Assembly (NCBI GenBank): GCA_958510875.1
Contig: OY294068.1
Span: forward strand, 177,661,411 to 177,725,410
Source of the DNA: Endomychus coccineus
Taxonomy: Eukaryota; Arthropoda; Insecta; Coleoptera; Endomychidae
Length of the DNA: 64,000 nt
Direction of reading: 5' to 3'
Shown piece after piece: positions 54,407-64,000 of the stretch. The position numbers and the translations under genes were made by a program. The notes under the pieces are model-generated. The model was given only the letters and a program-made list of their open reading frames with translations, did not search any database and was not told the DNA's origin. Every line of letters begins with the position of its first letter. Position 1 is the stretch's first letter.

Positions 54407-56118
54407 CACATATAATCCACTCATTTTAGAAGTTTTGAACCCCAATCTGCGGAAAAATTCCTAGTGGGCTGAATTTTTGTATACACCTTTATTACGGCAT
54501 TTTAATGAGTATGTGAAAAATCGACATTGATATCGTACCGGTCAAAAAAGGTCACGAAAATCAGTTTTCAGCGAATATCTCGCGACCTATTGCTCGGAGG
54601 TCAATTGAGGTTTTAACAAACATTGTTCATCGTGCAATTATCTACAAAAAGTGCCGTCTGCATTTTTTTGTGAGATCAACCGTTTTTGGAGTAGAGCGCT
54701 GAAAAAGCGACTAGAATGCATTCACATACGGTATTGTATACCGTACATCAAGACGTAAACTCAGTTGCTTTTAACTCTCATCTGATACTCGGATGCTTTG
54801 TGAAAAATATGCTCATATTGTAGAGGATTCGAGAACAAACGACCTCCACTGGCAGATGTTTAGTATTTCATTGTTCCGAGACCGACTTCTTTATACCTGC
54901 TACTGCCTGTCGGATTGTGTTTAGCTCAGTTGAAGAATATTTCTTCAACACTTTTTGGGAGAGGAAAAATTAAAGTCATGAAGATGTTTGAAAAAAGCCC
55001 CGACTTAAACAATTCTGCAGAAATATTTCTCCAAGAAAATTGCGCTCGAGAAGTCGTTGTCGATGCTGGAATACAGTTTCTACTAGCAATGTACGGTGCT
55101 CCAAAATCAGAACATTCGATAAATAATTACAGATATTGTAGCTTTGCTAAGCTAACAAGACAAAGCACAGCTGTGAAATTTCCGCTATTGCCACCTACTT
55201 TTTCAGCAGATCAACAGCATATTTTTCGAGTGTATTATCAAATACAAACCTGGCTAGGAAGCGAAATTGATCCGGAACAGTGAGGTTGGGAGTTAAAAAA
55301 TAACATGCTGCAGCCAGTGACAACTTTATTAAAACCAGCACCCGATGATCTACTGAACACATCCTTTTGTAATTGAACAAAGGGTTGTGGCGGAAAATGT
55401 GGATGCAAAAAAATTGGTTTGAGAAGCTCAAAAGTTTGTGGACATTGCCGTGGCCAGTCCTGCTTAAACGCGGAATCAACTATTGATGAAGATGATAAAG
55501 ATGTCGACTTAAGTATAGGAATGAGTTCACTCGATGTTTTGTCAGCAAATTTTAATGATAGAGAAACTGAGGATATCGACAATGAGTGAATAAAAAAAGA
55601 AAATTATGTACATATAAATTAGTATAAGTTAGTAATAAGCTTTTTTTGTATTTTTCAGTTTTTGAATGAAAAACTCTTCATTTTCAAATAAAAAAAACCT
55701 TTATCACATATCATAGATTATGCCTACTGGGGCAACCATGTAAAAAAAACGCACCTTGCATTCTACCTCGAGGGTGGCGCGAAAACGAGTGCATACTCAT
55801 AATGAAGTCGCTTTCTCAACGCTCTGCTCAAAAAACGGTTGATCTAACAGGAGAACGCAACAGAAATTATTTGTAGATAATTGCACGATGAACAATTTCC
55901 GTTATGACCTCAATTGACCTCCCAGCAATAGGTCGCGAGATATTCGCGGAAAACTGATTTTCGTGACCGTTTTTGACCTTTAACTTTTTTAGCCGGCACG
56001 ATATCAATGTCGATTTCTCACATATTAATTAAAATGCCGTAATAAAGGTGTATACAAAAATTCAGCTCAATAGGAATTTTTCCACAGTCAAAACCTATAA
56101 TGACTGGACTAATATGTG
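54407..56118 (+). mobile_element. Unclassified inverted-repeat element carrying a CXC-domain ORF
   Basis: About 54407-54720 is the reverse complement of about 55800-56118 (shared TTTTTGTATACACCTTTATT, TATCTCGCGACCTATTGC, GATCAACCGTTTTT-type blocks). The outer limits, near CACATA and TATGTG, are approximate and no clear target duplication was found. The middle encodes a protein relic ending in a CXC domain. The inverted repeats together with the internal ORF look like a DNA transposon, but the superfamily is not recognised. Confidence 0.65.
54903..55589 (+). pseudogene. CXC (tesmin/TSO1-like) domain protein of a repetitive family
   Basis: One frame runs 54903-55589 with two in-frame TGA codons (55281-55283 at a probable tryptophan and 55374-55376 at a probable cysteine). 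Segments: LFGRGKIKVMKMFEKSPDLN, VVDAGIQFLLAMYGAPKSEH, SINNYRYCSFAKLT, LPPTFSADQQHIFRVYYQIQ, TWLGSEIDPEQ, GWELKNNMLQPVTTLLKPAP, then TKGCGGKCGCKKIGLRSSKV and CGHCRGQSC. The cysteine-rich end matches the CXC pattern and the region before it matches a family widely repeated in insect and cnidarian genomes. An acidic tail follows. The N-terminal part is missing. Confidence 0.68.
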
Positions 56119-56152
56119 ATTTGAACTGCAATGTATGTCATCGTACCATATA

Positions 56153-57104
56153 CAGGGTGTAAATAAATAACTGCGAAAAACTTCAGGGGCTGATTCCTTG
56201 TTGAAAAATAAGGTGTGTCTTTTATATAAAATTTTTCTCTAAATCACTTCGTTTTCGAGACACAGGTTGTTGAAATTGAAAAAAAAATTTAGTTTTTTGT
56301 GAATATCTCCGCAACCTTCAATCGTACAGAGAACAGATTTCGTAAGCAATCTCTACTCATAGTAGGCTATGTTTCGTGCTATAAATTTTTATTTTTTATT
56401 CATAATTGGTGAAGATTTTGAAGGAGTAGTGGTTGTTTTTTTCCCCAACTTCTACGCCACTTTAAAAAGTACGGTTTAGAGATGCCCATTTGAACCGCCA
56501 ATGTTATCTTCACAAAACATTAACTCCTGGTTATAAGCTCTGAAGTTGATCGTTTCCGAGAAAAATCAACTTTTATGTTGAAAAACATGGTCAATTTTTG
56601 GTTTTGTTACTTGTGTAAAGAAATTCCGTTTAATTGGTAAAAAATAAATTTTATTTCAAAGAATTGACAATGTTTTTCAACATAAAAGTTGATTTTTTTT
56701 GAAAACGGTTAACTTTAGAGCTTATAACCAAGAGTATCTCTTTTGTATACAAAACATTGGCGGTTCAAATGGGCATCTCAAAAGCGTACTTTTTCCAGTG
56801 GCGTAGAAGTTGGGGAGAAAAACAACCACTACCCCTTCTAAATCTTCACCAATTATGAATAAAAAAGAAATTTTTATCACACCAAACATAGCTTACTATG
56901 AGTGGAAATTGCTGACGAAAATTTTTTTCTGTACAATAAACCGTTCCGGAGATATTTGCAGAAAACTAAATTTTTTTTTCAATTTCAACATCCTGTATCT
57001 CGAAAACGAAGTGATTTAGAGAAAATTTTATATGAAAGACCCACCTTATTTTCCAACAAGGAATCACCCCCTGAATTTTTTTGCAGTTATCTATTCACAC
57101 CCTG
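56153..57104. mobile_element. Foldback DNA element (MITE-like), nearly complete palindrome
   Basis: Begins CAGGGTGTAAATAAATAACT and ends with the inverted form ...ACACCCTG, flanked by TA on both sides (56151-56152 and 57105-57106). The two arms, each about 440 bp, are imperfect inverted copies over nearly the entire length, with a short central part near 56600-56650. There is no coding frame of its own. Ends and TA duplication fit the Tc1/mariner group, so it is likely mobilised by another element's transposase. Confidence 0.9.
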
Positions 57105-57109
57105 TATAA

Positions 57110-57790
57110 TGATCAGCTGATTATTGAAGGGCTGGTCGTGATATTCAGGACACACGTGTATCTTTGATGATTCGTTATACTCAGATTCGAATGTTATTGA
57201 ATGAGAAAGCTTCTGAATATCAGACATACTTCAAATTAGGTTAAGAAAGAAACGAATTCCTTTCTAATGTATGCGATAAATTTTCATTCAGATTGGCTTT
57301 GAACATCTCAATAAGCTATGCCCACGATACAAATAATTATAGAATATTATAGTGCTTCATTCGATGAATATATTCAACCTAACAACAAGTCTGTAACTTA
57401 CATTATTATTAATAATAAAACGCAAACACAACCTTTTCGGTCCTTTTTCGTAATATCTTTTGAGATGGTTGGCCTTGGGGAACAAATGGTTCGAAGAAAT
57501 TTCAAAGAACATAAATGTCTCTATCAATTTGATGCAGATCATATTTTCCTGAGCCAGATCATAGGGGACCAACGAAAGGATTGATATTTAGGAACTCAAT
57601 GATAAGATTTATCGAATAAGGCCAAAATTCAGTTTCCTCTGTTCTAAATGAGAGGATGGCATGTCATACACACTAAGTGATGGAATGATAATAGTGAGTA
57701 TAGGGTCATAATTGAATAGATCAGTTGAGAACAGTGCATGAGGTTTGTAAAGAAATATGTTTTGTTGACGATTATGTGAAGCAACAACAA
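57110..57790. other. Unassigned spacer
   Basis: No supported feature; the frames at 57318-57584 overlap on both strands without recognisable motifs. Confidence 0.4.
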
Positions 57791-57794
57791 TGTA

Positions 57795-58020
57795 TGTGCA
57801 TGATATATATTTATAATCAGAAAAACAATGGTTCCATTCGAAAAAGTGGAGATGAATGTCAAAAGTACCATTTGCGAGGGGCTTACCGGACCCCAGAACA
57901 ATACAGTTCCCATATCTATCACTTTGGGGCGATTTGAAAATTTTCAAACTCTTACAACCAATAGGAACAGCGCAATCGTCTCCATAACTATTGACGTGTA
58001 TAAGCACACATAGACATCAC
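57795..58020 (-). repeat. Dispersed repeat R1, copy 4
   Basis: The best-preserved copy. The minus strand reads GDDCAVPIGCKSLKIFKSP and GNCIVLGSGKPLANGTFDIH then LHFFEWNHCFSDYKYIS within an open frame of 132 codons (57609-58007). The other three copies can be aligned to this peptide. The function is unknown. Confidence 0.7.
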
Positions 58021-58399
58021 CTCAAAAATACTCTAGATTACTGTTCCACAAATTCCTCAAAACTCCAAAACCCCAAAGTAACACCGGGACGCATAGTCTT
58101 ATCGTGCGTAGCTTATTACACAACGAAAACACCATGTAAATAGCGTTTGGTATCGCATATTTCAGGTGATATGCAAAAGATTGAGAACGGTGCATACGTA
58201 GAATTAGAAAAAAAACTAGCTTATCAATAATTCAATGAAAACAACTGCGATAACCTTCCCGCTTGAAGTTCCCTACCTACGCCATTGTAGGAGCAAAAAT
58301 ACATACCGAGACATGCTCCATAAGTATTATTTCAGTGTAGTATTATAGTTTATATGCTTGAAGCTAGCTGCATGCATAACATGTAATATTTATTTGTTA

Positions 58400-59460
58400 A
58401 TCAATCAATCGAAACGGAGGCGGACAAGTCCATAAGTCCTAGACAGCTTGATTGGGTTTATAGTGTGACCCTCGATACAAGAGTCAGTCCAGCAGGTCTA
58501 AGGAGGCGTCTTCCCTCATAGAGAGGAAGGTTTTCGAGCGTTTGGGTGAGATCTCCGTGATATAGAGTTACGGCTGCCTCATATCGGGGACACCGCCCCA
58601 AACCGACAGCCAGTGACTACCCAGTAGCTCTATGTGGGCGTGGAGCCCAGTGATTGATGAGATTCTGAGAACTGGATCGAGGTTAGGGGTGACTAGGAAC
58701 TCCAATTAGCCAATTCATAGGTCACTTCATTTCCTTTCATGCCACAGTGGACAAGCCACGTTAGCAAGTACAATGTTCTGCAGCTCACACAAGATAGCCG
58801 CGTGTCTGCCGAGAGTAACACCTGCCAAGTCGTCTGCGTAAGTTTCGACGTGAAACCCAACCCTATTTAGCCAGGATTTCTCTGCAATCAAAAACAAGCC
58901 TAGAAGTCAGATATATAGCCGCTTACCTAGGTGGTTGATTGTCAGGTTTACTAGGGCATATGTCTAGATTGCACGAACCTCGGCATGGAAAACGGTTACG
59001 TGAACACTTAGGGGAACTCCCTTCTGGATGTGTACGAGTAGACTCTGGCTCTGCAAGACACGCCAACCTTGTAACCGTCCGTGAATCACATGAGTTTCCC
59101 TGACGGAAGTGGTCTGAAAATCTTGTTCTCTCAGTCCATCTTCTGGATTATGAAGACATCTGTGTCTGGAACCTGTCAGCAGGCAGTATCACATCGTGCT
59201 TCAGTTGGAGGATCAGGCAGCTTTCATCAGTCCAATTCCAACCAACAACTGGCCTAGACCAGCATGCCGGTATGCGGTACCCTCAGTCACTGTTTCAATG
59301 TGGAGCTGTAGGAGAACGATCCCCATGCAGCCGAGTCACTGGCACAGACCAACAAGTCGATATAATGTACCCGCAGCCACTGTCATTGAGCCCTGTCCAG
59401 TGCCTGACGGGAACCCCAGGGCCCGCGGACCACCTCACATCAAAAAATTTGAGATTACCT
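58400..59460 (-). pseudogene. GC-richer LINE relic with RNase H
   Basis: Minus-strand pieces include FTDGYKVG and ARVYSYTSRREFP (the YTDGSK start of RNase H, about 59105-59020). Next comes LTWLVHCGMKGNEVTYELAN (the WVPGHxGxxGNExAD motif, about 58770-58710). A tail with LLGSHWLSVWGGVPDMRQ and LYHGDLTQTLENLPLYEGRR follows. This order is typical for the C-terminal half of I/R1/Jockey LINEs. It is richer in G and C than its surroundings. Frames shift often and several stops are present. Confidence 0.68.
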
Positions 59461-59469
59461 TATTCCTGT

Positions 59470-62400
59470 CACGTTAGAAGAATATTTATGAACACGTAAT
59501 AGTCAACTTCATCGTTAACATCCTCATTATAGGACACTATACGTGCTGACACCGCAAGCTCTTAAGCATGATACGTTACTACTGAATGAATGTCAAGTAA
59601 CTGGTGATAGAACTTGGCATCCAATTAACCAGATCATAAGGCCTAGACATCAGTAAATATGAAATATTTATAGCATTGAGGATAAATAAACCAAGAGGGT
59701 CCAGGGTGAAACACTATGTTGAATTATGAGTTTTCTCATATTTCAAGGACGTGAATAGTATATATGACGTCACAGGAATCATCAGTGTAATTGTATTGCC
59801 ATGCCATGAAATTTTCAACGCTTTGCGGTTATTCAATGACAAGCTACATAAAATATATATCTCTCATGGTTCACGATGGAACGTTTTTTCCCGAATTTTC
59901 TCGGACCTACAGATTTCTTAGAGTAAAAATAATGGAACAGGACCAAAAGAAACCAAATTCATATTTGTTTTCAGTTCATCCAAGTGCAAAAGTGTTATAA
60001 GCCACACATCTTTCAAACTTGATTCCCTTTTCATTGATTTTCAAACATAATACACACCTGTGAACACTAGTCTCCTCGGGATGAATAATTCCAGAAAAAT
60101 TAGAACCAAGGACTGATTCTTCACATTCTAAACAAATTTTGAATTAAAATATCAACAATTTCAGTATTTAACCAACTATATACTTCTTCTAATATGAAAC
60201 CTCAACACAAACCCTAACAATATCGGGTGAAGAACCTGATCACCACAAATGCATAGGTACTATACATTCAGAATAGTGATTGTGGCTTTGAAACGAAATT
60301 AGAATAAAATATGTACGCGATATTATTCTACCCTGAACATAAATCGTGGCTCAGTAATAGAGCAAGCAATATGTGGCTTAAACATTCAAATTAGTGAATT
60401 ATTCAATTACTGTGGGTTCGAACATTTCGCATTTCGTGATGTACCGCACATAGTATGATAGAATAGAATTCCTCTAGTTCATGTGGCGCTAATTCAATTG
60501 GTCAACTTCAATACATACCTTATCGTGTCTTTATTCCCACAGGATGAAACGGCCATAGTCGATATACCACAGCCGCATGGAAGGCGGTGAAAATCCGTCG
60601 AGGGGAACATACGAAAACCAGAACAAATGACGGCCATTCAGAAGTTTTGTTTAACTGAAAATTTACGTCCCCATTTCGAATTGAGATATATTCCGCCATT
60701 ATTCATTGTAACAACTTAGCATATGTATAGGATTGTTTCACAATTGCCCTCAAATCGGTTAGGTGGACAGTGTTTTATCGCTATTCTAGTTCGGCGTGTA
60801 TGGATCTAGAAATATTAAAGCTTTCTTTATAAATCTGTCAGTTCAGCTTTAACAAGATTAAAGCATCCACAATGCCTTCGGTTTCGATTAAGAACCGGAT
60901 AATTGGTTTGGCTAGAGGAGATATTAACATATTCATCCCTTGAGGAGTACGGATGGAGTGAATTCTTTTCAAAAATTGAATTAAGTTACCCTTTACAATG
61001 TGATCTTCTATTCTAAAAATCCGAAATACGATTACTTTGTTAAATATAACTACTTTCATTAGGTAATTCATCTAGAAAATCAGAATCATCCAATTTCAGT
61101 TGATATTTCATCCGAATGTTATCTTATTGTGGAGTGGTATTCTCATACAAAATAATCAGCGCCTCCCCCTTGGTAGACAGGGAATGCAATTATCCACTGA
61201 TCGAATCAAACTCATGAGTAGAAAAATAAGTTTCATTGTTCAATGGGATTAGCTATATTCAACAACATTCAAATATTACAGAGTTTTGCGAAATAAGTGT
61301 AGGTTTGAATATGCATCATTTATTCGAAGGGTGAGTGAAGTATCCATCTCATACTCATGCAATCTGCAACGCAATAGTCAAAGCCATAGAATAGAGCTCT
61401 ACATTTTACTCCAAACAGATCGAGTATATGCCTCAACATTGAGCCTAGCGACTAACCTTATCGGTCAAACGAACATGTTTCTAAGAATATATACATACGA
61501 CATTGTGATTACGATACAATCTACAATAACTGAACAGATACAGACAGGAATGTGGGTACAGTGCCTCAGTCCCTATCGTGAGACTATGCGAGTTGGGAAG
61601 ACTCAGCCAACGATACTAAGACGAGGAAGGTCTTTTGTTCGGTTTAGGGTTGGTATAGTACCAGTGTTTGGGGGTAATAAAATTGTTACTATGTTGAATT
61701 ATTTTCGTAATTGAGTTGCTGAAAAGTATTTCGTAAATAAAAATAGATTTCAAATGAATATAGAATAGTCAACATGACTAGAAGGTGATAAGAGATCATA
61801 TATATGTTGCTAAGTTTTCAGTAATCTATGTTACGAAGATAACTTGTAGGCAGCGTCGTAGCTAGAGTCATGGGAACTGAAGGCAAGATATGATTTACCC
61901 TTCCAGAGAAAGTCATAAGCATTTTGTGGGTCTAACGAAAATAACACAAAAATATGAAAAACGATAAGATACGTTCAAGCCATTAACAAAAAGCAATAAG
62001 CGATTGTGATACAACGAGTTGAAAATTCACTTTTCTGGCTTTCTACAAAGCCAATTTGTCAATCTCACTGTTCGTATCAAGTTTTTCAGAAATTCCATGT
62101 TCAATCAATAGTATAGCTAGATGCCTAAACGTTGCTGATCAATCTGCGACCGTGAATAATTTTTTGATCATCTAAATTTGCTGGGAGTCCTTCCACAGCT
62201 ACCCTCTATTGCAATCCAGAAGACGAATGCGATCTGCGTTCTTCAAATTGGGCAATGAGAATTTTTAAAATATAACTCATTAGCATCCAAGTTATTATTG
62301 TGATTTGATGCAACATCGTCGAAATCGGGAAACTTCAACGTATTTGATGAATATTTCAATCGTTTTGTTTTCTCAAGAGCTGGGTTTTTGGGGACACTAT

Positions 62401-63100
62401 GATAATAATTCTTCTTCGAATCGATGTCATTCAAAAAAAAATTGTCAGTTGAGCTAGTAACGACGATATTAATTTCTTAACATAAAGATGTTGGCATCAA
62501 GTCTGTTTTTGACATCACATTGAAAACAGTACAGTGGTACTTCTTGGTAATTAGAAGCTCTGTTCTAATCAAGAAAACGTGTAGGCTACTCCGGCGTTCA
62601 TTAGGACATAGAATTCGCATTTCCTGGGAAATTCCATATCCGCCAAGATATTTTTCCCTTTATTGGTAACAAGAATAAACAGCCCCAAGCGAACATCAAA
62701 GCCCTTTAATATAGCACGAAGGAAGTAGTTCTTTATCGTTATTTCGCAAGATGTTATATAATAGCCTCCATATTATTCTCTTTCCGAACACACGAGATAT
62801 TTTCATTAGTTCCTGCCCACCTTAATATCTTATATACCATAATTACAAGAGAACTTACGCCTTCAATAGTCGATGCTATGAATGAAATTCAATTTTGTGA
62901 ACGTAGAAGCGTGTAAATGGATAGTTGTAATCGCTGGCTCGATATAAGTAAATGGAACACAGCGAATATGCACTTGTTCGAAATGTGTTTAATTTGTGGA
63001 TTGATGAGTATTGTGTTCTAGATACGTTACACATTTTGAATTGCTCCGTCTTCTGCGATATCCACAATTTTTTAGATTATGATGATGAAGATAGGATGAG
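59470..63100. other. Long unassigned spacer
   Basis: The longest frame is 61286-61714 on the plus strand (142 codons, starting MRNKCRFEYASFIRRVSEVS), with no recognisable domain, signal peptide or repeat. The minus frame at 60838-61071 (77 codons) is also unassigned. I found no tRNA, rRNA or transposon ends. Confidence 0.4.
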
Positions 63101-63121
63101 ATTTGATGATGTAAATATACA

Positions 63122-63259
63122 ATGAAGTATTTGCATAAGCAAATTAAAAAAAGATCGAGATTGTTAAATGTAGAAGACGATATGAGAGTAGCATTGTCAT
63201 TTTTACCACCAAATATAAATGAAATTATCAGAAAACATCAAGCTCAAATTTCGCATTAA
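63122..63259 (+). pseudogene. hAT transposase C-terminal fragment
   Basis: A frame of 45 codons reads MKYLHKQIKKRSRLLNVEDD, MRVALSFLPPNINEIIRKHQ and AQISH before the stop. The pattern KKRxRLxxExDLRxALSxxxPxIxxLxxxxQAQxSH is the extreme C-terminus of hAT-family transposases, including the SCAND3/ZBED-type group. Everything upstream is missing or unrecognisable. Confidence 0.72.
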
Positions 63260-63463
63260 AAGTATTCTTATTGTTTACTTGTAATTAATCCCTTAATAAA
63301 CGTAGGTACTGTTATTCTTATTATTATCATGAACTATTTTACGCAGTGTGTTATAGGTAAGTAAATAATTTTTAAACTTATCTTTTTCTTTGTGTGCCGC
63401 CAAATTTTGAAATCGTTAAAAGTGTGCCGCAACAAAAAAAAAGTTAAGAATCACTAATGTAGA
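63260..63463 (+). repeat. 3' end of a hAT element
   Basis: The transposase fragment is followed by GTGTGCCGCCAAATTTTG and GTGTGCCGCAAC, then AAGTTAAGAATCACTAATG. The last segment resembles the common hAT terminal sequence GGTTAAGAACCACTG. Repeat R2 begins directly after it, so the hAT element probably inserted into R2. Confidence 0.55.
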
Positions 63464-63464
63464 C

Positions 63465-63545
63465 CATTTGGATATTTTTTCAGTGTAACATAGGCTCTTT
63501 CGTAACCGGTTTCTGAATCATTTCCAATATAATTTATGTTCATAC
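63465..63545 (-). repeat. Dispersed repeat R2, copy 3
   Basis: In reverse complement it matches 38525-38620 (ATATTGGAAATGATT, CTATGTTACA, CCAAATGGTCTACATTA). It adjoins the hAT end. Confidence 0.6.
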
Positions 63546-63739
63546 AATAATTCCTATTTGACCAGTAGGAGTGTCCAAAAGATATTTTGCCAACAAAGTG
63601 AGAGAATTCACGTGATCAATTGCACATAACTTTTTGATAAAGATATGTAAAATATTTTCAAAGAAATTAAAAGGCATAATATATCCTCCACTAACATAAT
63701 TGCTTCTCTCTGCATTGGAAGTAGAAAGATATCTCGAAC

Positions 63740-63782
63740 ATTACTTGCATTTTATCCATCTTCGGAGGGGAAAAGTGTTAAG
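63740..63782 (-). repeat. Decayed PLE end with hammerhead-like core
   Basis: Minus strand: CCGAAGATGGATAAAATGCA and GTTCGAGATATC. It resembles the segment at 52345-52425 with CTGAAGA changed to CCGAAGA and GAAAC changed to GAGAT. Confidence 0.35.
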
Positions 63783-64000
63783 GAACATCAATTTTCACCA
63801 TACATCGTAGATATCATTGAAGTTGCTCATAGTATCATACTTCATTCCAATAGACATCTATTTTCATTCTCTCAACTCACAATTTAGATGGGTTCAGTAA
63901 TTCTGTGACACAACAGGTTTTCTTCCAGCTCAGTCCAGAAGCTTATGGTGCTTCGAATTCCCCAAGATGGCTTACCGATAATACATGACAATGCAACCCT

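Noticed and set aside
61286..61714. 142-codon frame as a host gene
   Set aside because: No domain, signal peptide or repeat family was recognised, and one frame of this length is not strong evidence in AT-rich DNA of 64 kb. It is kept only as an unassigned frame.
1..64000. CRISPR arrays, bacterial operons or riboswitches
   Set aside because: No regularly spaced short repeats or prokaryotic gene organisation were seen; the content is that of an animal genome.

Overview
The window looks like insect nuclear DNA: AT-rich, full of transposable elements, with no operons and no complete, recognisable host protein-coding gene. Penelope-like elements (PLEs) with GIY-YIG endonuclease domains, mariner-type DNA transposons, Ty3/Gypsy pieces, several LINE clades and a zeste-type Myb/SANT gene together suggest an insect, perhaps a beetle. 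The order is an inference from element content, not from a host gene.

Layout. 1-4.3 kb: a PLE remnant framed by inverted ends, with a 1.18-kb solo LTR inside it. 4.6-8.7 kb: two LINE reverse-transcriptase fragments, the second split by a PLE that made a 14-bp target duplication. 9-24 kb: mostly unassigned AT-rich DNA with PLE ends, an LTR-like block (11.6-13.3 kb), an RNase H LINE (15.5-16.9 kb), a PLE remnant (18.4-19.4 kb) and LINE 3' ends. 24.7-27.9 kb: a mariner element, a PLE with inverted ends and a Gypsy integrase tail. 31.9-34.3 kb: a 2.3-kb mariner-like transposon with unusually long terminal inverted repeats. 39.3-44.2 kb: a Myb/SANT gene relic, then a PLE with inverted ends, then a nearly perfect 2.57-kb palindrome made of two head-to-head PLE copies. 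47.3 kb: a Gypsy gag relic with a zinc knuckle. 49-59.5 kb: LINE RNase H relics, a small mariner-like element, a 1.7-kb inverted-repeat element carrying a CXC-domain ORF, and a 952-bp foldback element. 63.1 kb: the end of a hAT transposase.

The main biological theme is PLE diversity. At least six PLE families or subfamilies are present. Most copies keep only the C-terminal GIY-YIG end of the protein, several are flanked by inverted copies of their own end, and those ends repeatedly contain a hammerhead-ribozyme-like core (CTGANGA, a stem II hairpin, then GAAA). Stem I, and in some copies a minimal stem III, can be paired by eye. Most other coding remnants carry stops or frameshifts. The PLE palindrome at 41.6-44.2 kb is the youngest-looking feature.
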